A stretch of 5,237 bases of DNA from Ignavibacteriota bacterium (GTDB taxonomy: Bacteria; Bacteroidota; Ignavibacteria; Tepidaquicellales; Tepidaquicellaceae): the NCBI GenBank assembly GCA_003135995.1, contig PNBM01000065.1:1-5237 (forward strand), read 5' to 3'. The translations under genes and the position numbers were made by a program. This document shows positions 1-5,108 of this stretch, in pieces. How positions within the stretch are numbered: position 1 is the first letter of the stretch; each line of letters starts with the position of its first letter. The notes under the pieces are model-generated. The model had not been told where the DNA came from. It ran no database searches and saw nothing but the letters and a program-made list of their open reading frames with translations.

Positions 1-108
1 ATATAGAGTTATTTTATGTTGATTAAAATTAACAAAACATTATGCAGTTAACTTGAATTTATTTTGACTTTTCTGAAATTGGTGTATAAGTTAATCAATT
101 ACAATCAT

Positions 109-134
109 CCCCCCTGCCCCCCCTTCCAAGGGGG
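109..134. repeat. C-run / G-run hairpin
   Basis: Two runs of C (109-114 and 117-123, split by TG) are followed by TTCCAA and five G (130-134). CCCCCTT at 119-125 pairs with AAGGGGG at 128-134 around a very tight turn, so the physical loop would be about four bases. It is followed by six A, so on the minus strand it reads as a GC stem followed by a T run, the layout of an intrinsic terminator. It may equally be the edge of a dispersed intergenic repeat. Function unknown. Confidence 0.55.
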
Positions 135-147
135 AAAAAACACAAGT

Positions 148-198
148 TTTCCTCCCGACAGTTTTGATTATTTTCGGTCGGGAGGAAACTCCCGACCG
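148..198. repeat. Three-arm palindrome with mutually exclusive stems
   Basis: Two perfect stems share one arm. TTTCCTCCCGAC at 148-159 is the reverse complement of GTCGGGAGGAAA at 177-188 (12 bp, 17-base spacer). CGGTCGGGAG at 175-184 is the reverse complement of CTCCCGACCG at 189-198 (10 bp) with a GAAA loop at 185-188, a GNRA tetraloop if transcribed. The central GTCGGGAG arm can pair with only one partner at a time. This geometry is seen in attenuators and also in REP-like palindromes. With no gene close downstream, a repeat origin is more likely than regulation. Confidence 0.7.
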
Positions 199-237
199 CA
201 CAGTTGAAAAATAAATGAAAAAGAGCTTATACAATTT

Positions 238-291
238 CGTTCCCAGCTCCAGTGCGTTCTTTGCATCCCGACTTGTCGGGGCGTGGGAACG
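238..291. repeat. Stem-loop carrying palindromic module copy 1
   Basis: CGTTCCCA at 238-245 pairs perfectly with TGGGAACG at 284-291. The loop contains the first copy of a 28-base module (253-280), which ends in its own hairpin: CCCGAC at 267-272 pairs with GTCGGG at 275-280. GCGTTC at 254-259, the start of the module, can also pair with GAACGC at 287-292, so the outer 3' arm has two possible partners. AATTT at 233-237 and AAATT at 297-301 could extend the outer stem across a five-base bulge. Confidence 0.65.
253..280 (+). repeat. 28-base palindromic module, copy 1
   Basis: This stretch begins TGCGTTCTTTGCA and ends in the near-palindrome CCCGACTTGTCGGG. It matches 342-369 at 27 of 28 positions, the only difference being T at 273 against A at 362. 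Similarity stops abruptly on both sides (G252 against T341; G281 against A370), so these look like two copies of one small unit in different surroundings. Both copies have the same orientation. Confidence 0.8.
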
Positions 292-341
292 CAATAAAAT
301 TATTCAACTTTTAATTTGATTTGCTCAATTGCCACGACTTT

Positions 342-369
342 TGCGTTCTTTGCATCCCGACATGTCGGG
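342..369 (+). repeat. 28-base palindromic module, copy 2, nested in the element
   Basis: This second copy of the module at 253-280 sits inside the loop of the CCACGACTT/AAGTCGTGG stem (332-340/372-380). Its 3' end is part of a perfect 16-base palindrome, TCCCGACATGTCGGGA at 355-370. As in copy 1, it occupies the apex of an unrelated perfect stem, which suggests insertion into pre-existing hairpin loops. Confidence 0.8.
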
Positions 370-397
370 ATAAGTCGTGGGTTGGATTATAGTTTTA

Positions 398-441
398 TTG
401 GGCTTTAGCCCAAAACTCTTTAATATTATAGGCTAAAGCCC
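398..441. repeat. Paired GGGCTTTAGCC / GGCTAAAGCCC hairpins
   Basis: GGGCTTTAGCC at 400-410 is the reverse complement of GGCTAAAGCCC at 431-441 (11 bp, 20-base spacer). Each arm is itself a small hairpin: TTGGGCT/AGCCCAA at 398-413 and GGCT/AGCC at 431-440. The pair can therefore form one long stem or two short ones. It lies in the middle of the 168-bp element and adds to its internal symmetry. Confidence 0.7.
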
Positions 442-459
442 GGTTTAGTTCGAATTAAT

Positions 460-479
460 CCACGAGCTAAAGCTCGTGG
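460..479. repeat. CCACGAGCT/AGCTCGTGG hairpin at the right end of the element
   Basis: A 9-bp perfect inverted repeat separated by AA (469-470). Its outer part overlaps the right terminal inverted repeat. It mirrors the stem at 332-380 at the left end, which also begins CCACGA. Each end of the element is thus a hairpin next to a CAATTG-containing tip. Confidence 0.75.
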
Positions 480-524
480 CAATTGAGCAGGAAAAAATAA
501 TAAAAAATGTTTAGCGTCATAGCC

Positions 525-654
525 GTGACATCTGTTTTTAATTTATAAAATTATTAGCGATTCATAAAAAATTTTATATTCATAAAAATGGATTTAAGCG
601 GGAATTGAGATAATATTCATAAAAAGAAGATGTCACCCCTACGGGGTTTTATAT
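525..654. repeat. Inverted-repeat segment ending in a CCCCTACGGGG hairpin
   Basis: GTGACATCT at 525-533 is the reverse complement of AGATGTCAC at 628-636 (9 bp, 94-base spacer). The interior is AT-rich and carries ATTCATAAAAA-type direct repeats at 561-570, 579-588 and 616-625; the last two share 13 bases (576-588 and 613-625). The right arm runs into ACCCC-TAC-GGGGT (635-647), followed by a T run. This is the same core hairpin found in the tandem array at 1036-1227. It may be a decayed element of the same general type; confidence in it as a unit is modest. Confidence 0.4.
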
Positions 655-724
655 CTCGTTTTTTCAATTTTCTACCAAGATTTCATCGCTCCGCGGTTAA
701 TAGACATTTAATATCAGTTAGGTA

Positions 725-777
725 TAAAGTCGTAAGTAAAAAAATATTTCAAATACGACCCACGACTTTAGTCGGGG
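725..777. repeat. Competing-stem palindrome segment
   Basis: TAAAGTCGT at 725-733 pairs with ACGACTTTA at 762-770 (9 bp perfect). GTCGTA at 729-734 can instead pair with TACGAC at 754-759. The right arm can also fold on itself, with CGACT at 763-767 against AGTCG at 770-774. The stretch CCACGACTT at 760-768 is the same nonamer that forms the left stem of the 168-bp element, so this may be a remnant of a related repeat. Confidence 0.5.
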
Positions 778-839
778 AGAATAAATCTATTCCTGCATAA
801 CCGTTTTATCGGTCTATAATTTTTAATAATCCAGTTTCA

Positions 840-896
840 TTTTCTCGCTTTTAGCGTTTTGCATTGTTATCTAACTCCTTGGAGACAACGAGAAAA
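840..896. repeat. Weak inverted repeat with internal palindrome
   Basis: TTTTCTCG at 840-847 is the reverse complement of CGAGAAAA at 889-896. Inside are CGCT-TTT-AGCG (846-856) and CTCC-TT-GGAG (875-884). Downstream, GCAT-TTT-ATGC (929-939) forms another short hairpin. The stems are short and AT-rich, so chance is a real alternative. I see nothing else in 780-960. Confidence 0.3.
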
Positions 897-965
897 AACA
901 CACAAAACCTCAAAAATAGCGGGAAAATGCATTTTATGCCTTGGCGGGAAAGAAATCCGCATAAG

Positions 966-1007
966 TAAAAATGATTTTTTCTTGAGTGAAAATGATTTTT
1001 TCTTGAG
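966..1007 (+). repeat. 21-bp tandem duplication
   Basis: Positions 966-986 and 987-1007 are adjacent copies of a 21-base unit that differ at one position (A967 against G988). Each contains ATGATTTTTTCTTGAG. The duplication lies immediately upstream of the 48-bp tandem array. Replication slippage is the simplest origin. The unit length is a multiple of three, which helps keep a spurious reading frame open here. Confidence 0.85.
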
Positions 1008-1035
1008 CCGGAAATATTTGCGCCTAAGCCGAAAT

Positions 1036-1227
1036 CGGAAAACCCCTACGGGGTTTTATATTAATGGACAAATTTGCTACAAACAGGAAACCCCTACGGG
1101 GTTTCTTTGTTTGTTAATATTTTCCTATAAACGGAAAATCCCTACGGGATTTAATTGTTTGCTAATATTTTCCTATAAACGGAGAACACATGACGGGGTT
1201 TCGATGTTACTCAGAATTCAACATTAA
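1036..1227 (+). repeat. Four-unit 48-bp tandem array of hairpins
   Basis: Units begin at 1036, 1084, 1132 and 1180. The first three each carry a stem around a TAC loop: AAAACCCC/GGGGTTTT (1039-1046/1050-1057), GAAACCCC/GGGGTTTC (1087-1094/1098-1105) and AAATCCC/GGGATTT (1136-1142/1146-1152). Linkers of units 2 and 3 are nearly identical (1110-1131 against 1158-1179, one difference). Unit 4 has a decayed left arm and a one-base insertion but keeps GGGGTTTC (1195-1202). Two stem positions change in a paired way between units. The constant-length array without unrelated spacers rules out CRISPR. Confidence 0.85.
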
Positions 1228-1242
1228 AAATTCAACATTAAA
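1215..1242 (+). repeat. 14-bp perfect tandem duplication
   Basis: AATTCAACATTAAA occurs twice back to back, at 1215-1228 and 1229-1242. It overlaps the decayed last unit of the 48-bp array. It is AT-rich and probably a slippage product. Confidence 0.85.
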
Positions 1243-1280
1243 TTAGCTCTTATTTGTTTTCTGTTATCTGTTTTTTGTTT

Positions 1281-1312
1281 TTTGTATTAATTTTTCCACT
1301 TAAATATTTTTA
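1281..1312 (+). promoter_or_regulatory. Possible promoter for the helicase gene
   Basis: TTTG at 1281-1284 is followed after 20 bases by TATTTTTA at 1305-1312, close to the TTTG / TAnnTTTG pattern known for Bacteroidota promoters. Read as a sigma-70 type, TTGTAT at 1282-1287 and TATTTT at 1305-1310 are 17 bases apart but are poor matches. The start codon at 1334 would leave a very short leader. The region is so T- and A-rich that a chance match is likely. Confidence 0.22.
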
Positions 1313-1333
1313 AATCTTCCGTAACTTAAAAAT

Positions 1334-3322
1334 ATGGATTTACACAAGACAATAGAAAAATTTTTTTCGGATGAGGGCACGCTGTCAAATAAATTTGATA
1401 ATTATGAATTCCGACAGTCACAGCTCGATATGGCAATTTCAATTCTGGATTCTCTCGAAAATAAATCGCATTTGTTAATCGAGGCTCCGACAGGCATCGG
1501 AAAAAGTTTTGCTTACCTTGTGCCTGCAATTTATTTTGCTTTACAGAATAAAAGAAAAGCAGTTGTATCAACTCATACAATAAATCTTCAGGAACAATTA
1601 ATCTACAAAGATATTCCTTTGCTAAAAGAATTACTTCCAGTTAAATTTAAAGCGGCTTTGCTTAAAGGGAAAAGTAATTATTTATGTCCGAAAAGATTAA
1701 GGTATGCAATTGAAAATTCAAATTCACTTTTTCAACCGGGAGAAACGCTCGAACTCGATATGCTTCACAGCTGGTCGAAGGAAACAGATGACGGAACAAT
1801 TTCGGATGTTAATTTTCCCGTTTCGCCGAACGTCTGGAATACAGTCTGCGCCGAAAGAGGAATTTGCACTAATAAAACCTGCGGTGGAATTGAGGACACT
1901 GAATGTTTTTATCAAAAAGCAAAATACAGACTTGCAGATGCAGACCTGATTGTAATAAATCATCATTTATTTTTCACGCTTTTAAACGGAGTGAAAGAAG
2001 ATGAATCTGACGGATATTTGTACAAAGATGATTTTGTGATTTTCGACGAGGCGCACACCCTGGAATCTATAGCGGCGGAACACTTCGTCCCTGCTATGTC
2101 GCGAGAGATTATAAAATATCATTTACTCAGACTTTATAATGATAAAAAAAGGCGCGGGTTTTTAAATTCTTTTCCCGCACTGCACGTTATTCCGATTGTG
2201 CAAAATCTTCTCGATATGAACCAGGTTTTTTTTCAGGGGATAAAGCGCGAACTTTTTAAAAAAGAAAACGGAAAATATATTAAGCTTGCAATTCGCATTT
2301 CAGAAAAAAATTTATTTAAAAATGAATTAAGGGAAGAATTAACAAAACTCGTTAATAACCTGAGAGAGCTGAGAAAATTTTGCAGAAACGAATTGCAGGA
2401 AAACGAACTTCAGGATTATATTCTGCGATTCGGCGAATTTAATTATTTAATAGATTCGTTTCTTGAGTTAAAGGACGAAGATAAGAATTATGTTTACTGG
2501 GTGGAGCTTGCTTCTCAAAAGCCCGAGGCGAATGTATCTCTTTGCGCCTCGCCAGTTGACCTTTCGGAATTTTTCCGCGATAATATTTTCAGGGATAATA
2601 ATTCCTGCATAATGACGAGCGCTACGCTGACAGTGAATAATAATTTTAAATATTTTAAAAAACGTCTCGGCGCTGAGCGTGAGCAGGATTTGCAATTGCC
2701 CACACAATTTGATTTTTATAACCAGGTGAAAATGTATATTCCGAAAGATATTCCCGAGCCGAAAAAAGAAAATAATATTATTTATCAGAATAAATTAGCA
2801 GAATGGATTTATCACTTTATTACACTCACGGAAGGCAAAGCTTTAATTTTATTTACAAACTCCGCGATAATGAAAAATATTGCCGCCGAACTGAAGGAAC
2901 AATTAATCGCTGATGATATTGAACTATTAATTCAGGGCGAAGGTATGTCGAGAAAAAATTTACTGAATAAATTTAAAAAGAATATAAGTTCAGTGCTTTT
3001 CGGACTCGATAGCTTTTGGCTTGGGGTCGATGTGCCGGGAGAAGCGCTCTCCAACCTTGTTATAACCCGCCTGCCGTTCCAGGTGCCCGACCATCCGCTA
3101 ATTCAAGCCCGTCTGGAATATATTGATTCACACGGAGGAAACAGCTTTATGGATTACTCTCTTCCCGAAGCAATTTTAAAATTCAGACAGGGATTCGGAA
3201 GATTAATCCGTCACAGAAATGACAGGGGAATTATTGCACTTTTAGACCCGCGTATAATTACCAAACCTTATGGGAAATATTTTTTTAACTCGATTGAAGA
3301 GATTCCTGTAGAGATTCTTTAG
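1334..3322 (+). CDS. DinG/Rad3-family (XPD-like) ATP-dependent DNA helicase
   Basis: A 662-residue superfamily 2 helicase. Members of this family unwind DNA with 5'-3' polarity using ATP and an iron-sulfur cluster, in repair and in resolving unusual structures. Visible motifs: Q-like YEFRQSQ (24-30), Walker A APTGIGKS (51-58, Lys57), motif Ia STHTINLQEQ (79-88), DEAH box (238-241), TSATL (428-432), FWLGVDVPG (561-569), and motif VI QGFGRLIRHR (619-628) with Arg623 and Arg626. Cys118, Cys178, Cys183 and Cys191 are the likely cluster ligands, with Cys172 spare. There is no N-terminal exonuclease domain of the kind seen in some Gram-positive DinG. ATG at 1334 puts the Q-like motif close to the N-terminus as expected; no clear Shine-Dalgarno precedes it. 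Whether it is the orthologue of E. coli DinG or YoaA cannot be decided here, so no symbol is given. Confidence 0.93.
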   Translation: MDLHKTIEKFFSDEGTLSNKFDNYEFRQSQLDMAISILDSLENKSHLLIEAPTGIGKSFAYLVPAIYFALQNKRKAVVSTHTINLQEQLIYKDIPLLKELLPVKFKAALLKGKSNYLCPKRLRYAIENSNSLFQPGETLELDMLHSWSKETDDGTISDVNFPVSPNVWNTVCAERGICTNKTCGGIEDTECFYQKAKYRLADADLIVINHHLFFTLLNGVKEDESDGYLYKDDFVIFDEAHTLESIAAEHFVPAMSREIIKYHLLRLYNDKKRRGFLNSFPALHVIPIVQNLLDMNQVFFQGIKRELFKKENGKYIKLAIRISEKNLFKNELREELTKLVNNLRELRKFCRNELQENELQDYILRFGEFNYLIDSFLELKDEDKNYVYWVELASQKPEANVSLCASPVDLSEFFRDNIFRDNNSCIMTSATLTVNNNFKYFKKRLGAEREQDLQLPTQFDFYNQVKMYIPKDIPEPKKENNIIYQNKLAEWIYHFITLTEGKALILFTNSAIMKNIAAELKEQLIADDIELLIQGEGMSRKNLLNKFKKNISSVLFGLDSFWLGVDVPGEALSNLVITRLPFQVPDHPLIQARLEYIDSHGGNSFMDYSLPEAILKFRQGFGRLIRHRNDRGIIALLDPRIITKPYGKYFFNSIEEIPVEIL

Positions 3323-3369
3323 TCCGGTATTTTCATTTTATATCAATAGTTATTTGAGTATTTTTCATA

Positions 3370-4944
3370 ATGGAAAATAATGAAAATAAAAACATTCCGG
3401 AAGAAAAACCTGTTGAAGGCATAAATACGGAAAAATCGAGCGAAGATACTGAAGTACAATTTCGCGTAGAACCTTTGCAAAAAGAACCTATACCGAAAGA
3501 AAAATCACCTGAAACACATTTGACTGACGAAAAAACATCCGAAGAAAAATCAACTGAAGGCATTCCCTGTGAAATTGATTACAATAAAACTTTATATTCA
3601 AACGCCCGTTCCTGCGCTGTTAAAATTTTATGCAGATGCGAAAGGACGGATGCATATCTCGATAAATTAATAGATTCGGAATTACGAAATACAAATCTTA
3701 ATGATTTCGATAAATCACTTTTAAACGAATTGACGCATGGCGTCATCAGATGGCTAAGAAGGCTTGATTGGTTCTTAAATGGATTTTACAGGGGGCAATA
3801 CGAAAAATGTTTACCCGAAGTTAAAAATGCTATGCGTGTGGCGCTTTACCAGATATTATTTTTAAATAAAATTCCATATTCAGCCGCTGTAAATGAAGCC
3901 GTCGAGTTCATAAAAAAAATCCGCGGGGATAAACATGCCGGTGTTGTAAACGGATTATTGCGAACTATAATACGAACGCTTGATGCCCTCGTATGGCCAA
4001 CCCGCGAGATAGATGAAGTGAATTACCTTGGAATAATTCAGTCTCATCCAAACTGGATGGTGCGCCGATGGATAGGAAGGTTCGGGTTTGACGACGCACA
4101 AAGACTTTGCGAAGCAAATAACAAGAGACCACATATAACTTTAAGAGTGAACAGAAATAAGATTACTAATGAAGAACTTGTTAAACATTTAAATGAAAAC
4201 AATATTCCATTCAGACAGGGAAATTACCTGGATTATTTCTTTTCTGTTAAAGCAATGTCGAAAATTTATGATAATGATTTTCTTAAAAAAGGATATTTTA
4301 CGATACAGGATGAAAGCGCCGGATTAATATCGCATCTTGTTGCGCCGCGGGAAGATGAATTGATACTCGACACATGTGCCGCCCCCGGAGGTAAATCATC
4401 GCACCTGTATGAACTGATGAAAGGAAAAGGTAAAATCATTGCTATCGATAAATATTCATCACGTGCAGATACTATGAAGAAAAATTTCGAAAGGCTTGGA
4501 ATGGAAAATATTATAGCATTCCAGGAGGATTTAAACGAACCGAAAACAGATTTAATTACAAATAAACTAATAAATAAAGTAAATAAAGTTCTTGTTGATG
4601 CACCCTGTTCCGGGTTAGGAATTTTATCGAAGAAACCCGATATCAAATGGAAAAGAGAACCCGAAGATATTTACAAACTTCAGAAATTACAGCTTGAATT
4701 GCTTGAACTTGCTACAAAATATGTGAAACCCGGCGGATGCTTAATTTACAGCACCTGTACGGTTGAGACCGATGAAAATTCCGACGTTATTCATAAATTT
4801 CTCAGTAAACATTCCGAATACTCTATCGACAATGCGAAAAATTATGTTCATGAAAGTGTTGTGAACGATGAAGGGTTCATAGAAGTATTTTCGCATATTC
4901 ACAATATTGACGGTGCCTTTGGTGCCCGGCTCAGGAAATCCTGA
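3370..4944 (+). CDS. rsmB: 16S rRNA (cytosine-C5) methyltransferase, RsmB type
   Basis: A 524-residue NOL1/NOP2/Sun-family RNA methyltransferase. RsmB (Fmu) makes m5C967 (E. coli numbering) in 16S rRNA from S-adenosylmethionine. Residues about 73-205 match the NusB-like RNA-binding domain typical of RsmB (LTHGVIRWLRRLDW at 121-134, IPYSAAVNEAVEF at 168-180). The catalytic domain shows DTCAAPGGKSSHL (334-346) for cofactor binding, acidic Asp360 and Asp387, DAPCSGLGIL (410-419) with Cys413, and YSTCTV (460-465) with Cys463, the expected nucleophile. It ends in GARLRKS, as usual for the family. Residues 1-70 are an extra Glu/Lys/Pro-rich segment. ATG at 3370 is the only in-frame ATG before the conserved part (next Met is 155). 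It starts 47 bp after the helicase gene, so co-transcription is likely. Confidence 0.93.
   Translation: MENNENKNIPEEKPVEGINTEKSSEDTEVQFRVEPLQKEPIPKEKSPETHLTDEKTSEEKSTEGIPCEIDYNKTLYSNARSCAVKILCRCERTDAYLDKLIDSELRNTNLNDFDKSLLNELTHGVIRWLRRLDWFLNGFYRGQYEKCLPEVKNAMRVALYQILFLNKIPYSAAVNEAVEFIKKIRGDKHAGVVNGLLRTIIRTLDALVWPTREIDEVNYLGIIQSHPNWMVRRWIGRFGFDDAQRLCEANNKRPHITLRVNRNKITNEELVKHLNENNIPFRQGNYLDYFFSVKAMSKIYDNDFLKKGYFTIQDESAGLISHLVAPREDELILDTCAAPGGKSSHLYELMKGKGKIIAIDKYSSRADTMKKNFERLGMENIIAFQEDLNEPKTDLITNKLINKVNKVLVDAPCSGLGILSKKPDIKWKREPEDIYKLQKLQLELLELATKYVKPGGCLIYSTCTVETDENSDVIHKFLSKHSEYSIDNAKNYVHESVVNDEGFIEVFSHIHNIDGAFGARLRKS
3400..3561 (+). other. Repetitive charged N-terminal extension of RsmB
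   Basis: The part encoding residues about 11-64 is rich in Glu, Lys, Pro, Ser and Thr and contains an imperfect internal repeat: EEKPVEGI (11-18) and EEKSTEGI (58-65). The DNA repeats too: 3400-3420 resembles 3541-3561, both starting GAAGAAAAA and ending TGAAGGC. It is predicted to be disordered. It is not part of the RsmB fold, and I know of no role for it. Confidence 0.7.
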
Positions 4945-4955
4945 AATTAGAAACA

Positions 4956-4989
4956 AAAAAGCCCTTAAATTAATATTTAAAGGCTTTTT
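4956..4989. terminator. Bidirectional intrinsic terminator between convergent genes
   Basis: AAAAAGCC at 4956-4963 pairs with GGCTTTTT at 4982-4989. After one C-A mismatch (4964/4981), TTAAAT at 4965-4970 pairs with ATTTAA at 4975-4980 around a TAAT loop. The stem begins 12 bases after the rsmB stop codon and is followed by further T-rich sequence. On the minus strand the A run reads as a T run, so it can also stop the converging gene. The GC core is only three pairs, so it may be a modest terminator. Confidence 0.75.
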
Positions 4990-5029
4990 ATTTTTATAAT
5001 TTAATTTTTATTTTTCTTCAATAAATACC

Positions 5030-5090
5030 GGATTCAAATCTTACATGACAAATTCAACAATTTTATAATTTCTCTTTTTAATTTGAATCC
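5030..5090. repeat. 10-bp inverted repeat in the convergent spacer
   Basis: GGATTCAAAT at 5030-5039 is the exact reverse complement of ATTTGAATCC at 5081-5090, with a 41-base AT-rich spacer. It sits just past the stop codon of the minus-strand gene. It could form a weak terminator-like hairpin or be a protein-binding inverted repeat; chance is possible in AT-rich DNA. Confidence 0.4.
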
Positions 5091-5108
5091 TATATTGTAA
5101 ATCAAAAA

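Larger units (their letters stand above)
322..489. mobile_element. MITE-like 168-bp element with 16-bp terminal inverted repeats
   Basis: TGCTCAATTGCCACGA at 322-337 is the exact reverse complement of TCGTGGCAATTGAGCA at 474-489. Pairing stops at once outside (T321 against G490), which defines sharp ends. The interior holds hairpins in sequence: CCACGACTT/AAGTCGTGG (332-340/372-380), the palindrome at 355-370, TTGGGCT/AGCCCAA (398-404/407-413), GGCT/AGCC (431-434/437-440) and CCACGAGCT/AGCTCGTGG (460-468/471-479). It has no room for a transposase gene, so it would be non-autonomous. I see no clear target-site duplication. A folded RNA or a non-mobile cruciform repeat are alternatives. Confidence 0.65.
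1..1333. other. Repeat-rich intergenic region without a credible gene
   Basis: This 1.33-kb stretch lies left of the helicase gene and has no open frame resembling a known protein family. It is a mosaic of AT-rich spacer and short GC-rich palindromes, with at least a dozen perfect stems of 7 to 16 bp, plus tandem repeats of 14, 21 and 48 bp. Positions 1-100 hold plain AT-rich sequence in which I see nothing beyond a weak hairpin at 19-34. The frames that remain open (91-294 on the minus strand, 859-1227 on the plus strand) run straight through the repeats and are explained by them. The accumulation suggests a landing zone for small non-autonomous elements, or decayed copies of several families; that is inference. 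Confidence 0.8.

Noticed and set aside
148..198. Riboswitch or attenuator controlling a downstream gene
   Set aside because: The alternative stems look switch-like, but the next gene starts over 1.1 kb away, no leader peptide is visible, and no known riboswitch motif is recognisable.
91..294. Minus-strand open frame of 67 codons
   Set aside because: It lies entirely across the C/G-run hairpin, the three-arm palindrome and the first module copy. The peptide follows from the repeats and resembles no family I know.
859..1227. Plus-strand open frame of 122 codons
   Set aside because: It is made of 21-bp and 48-bp tandem repeats whose lengths keep the frame open. It has no domain, no good start context, and the hairpins explain its regularity.
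1036..1227. CRISPR array
   Set aside because: The intervals between the hairpins are near-identical linkers in units 2 and 3 rather than unique spacers, there are only four units, and no cas gene is visible.
1..1333. tRNA or other known structured RNA gene
   Set aside because: The stems do not form a cloverleaf, no TTCGA-type T-loop sits in a suitable context, and no conserved RNA family core was recognised by eye.
1326..1580. Minus-strand open frame opposite the helicase start
   Set aside because: It is a shadow of the helicase coding sequence, whose frame carries the Walker A motif in the same place.
3323..3369. Terminator or separate promoter between the helicase gene and rsmB
   Set aside because: The 47-bp gap holds no stem followed by a T run and no convincing promoter pair, so co-transcription is the simpler reading.
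4266..4646. Minus-strand open frame of 126 codons inside rsmB
   Set aside because: It is antisense to the cofactor-binding and catalytic motifs of rsmB and has no independent support.
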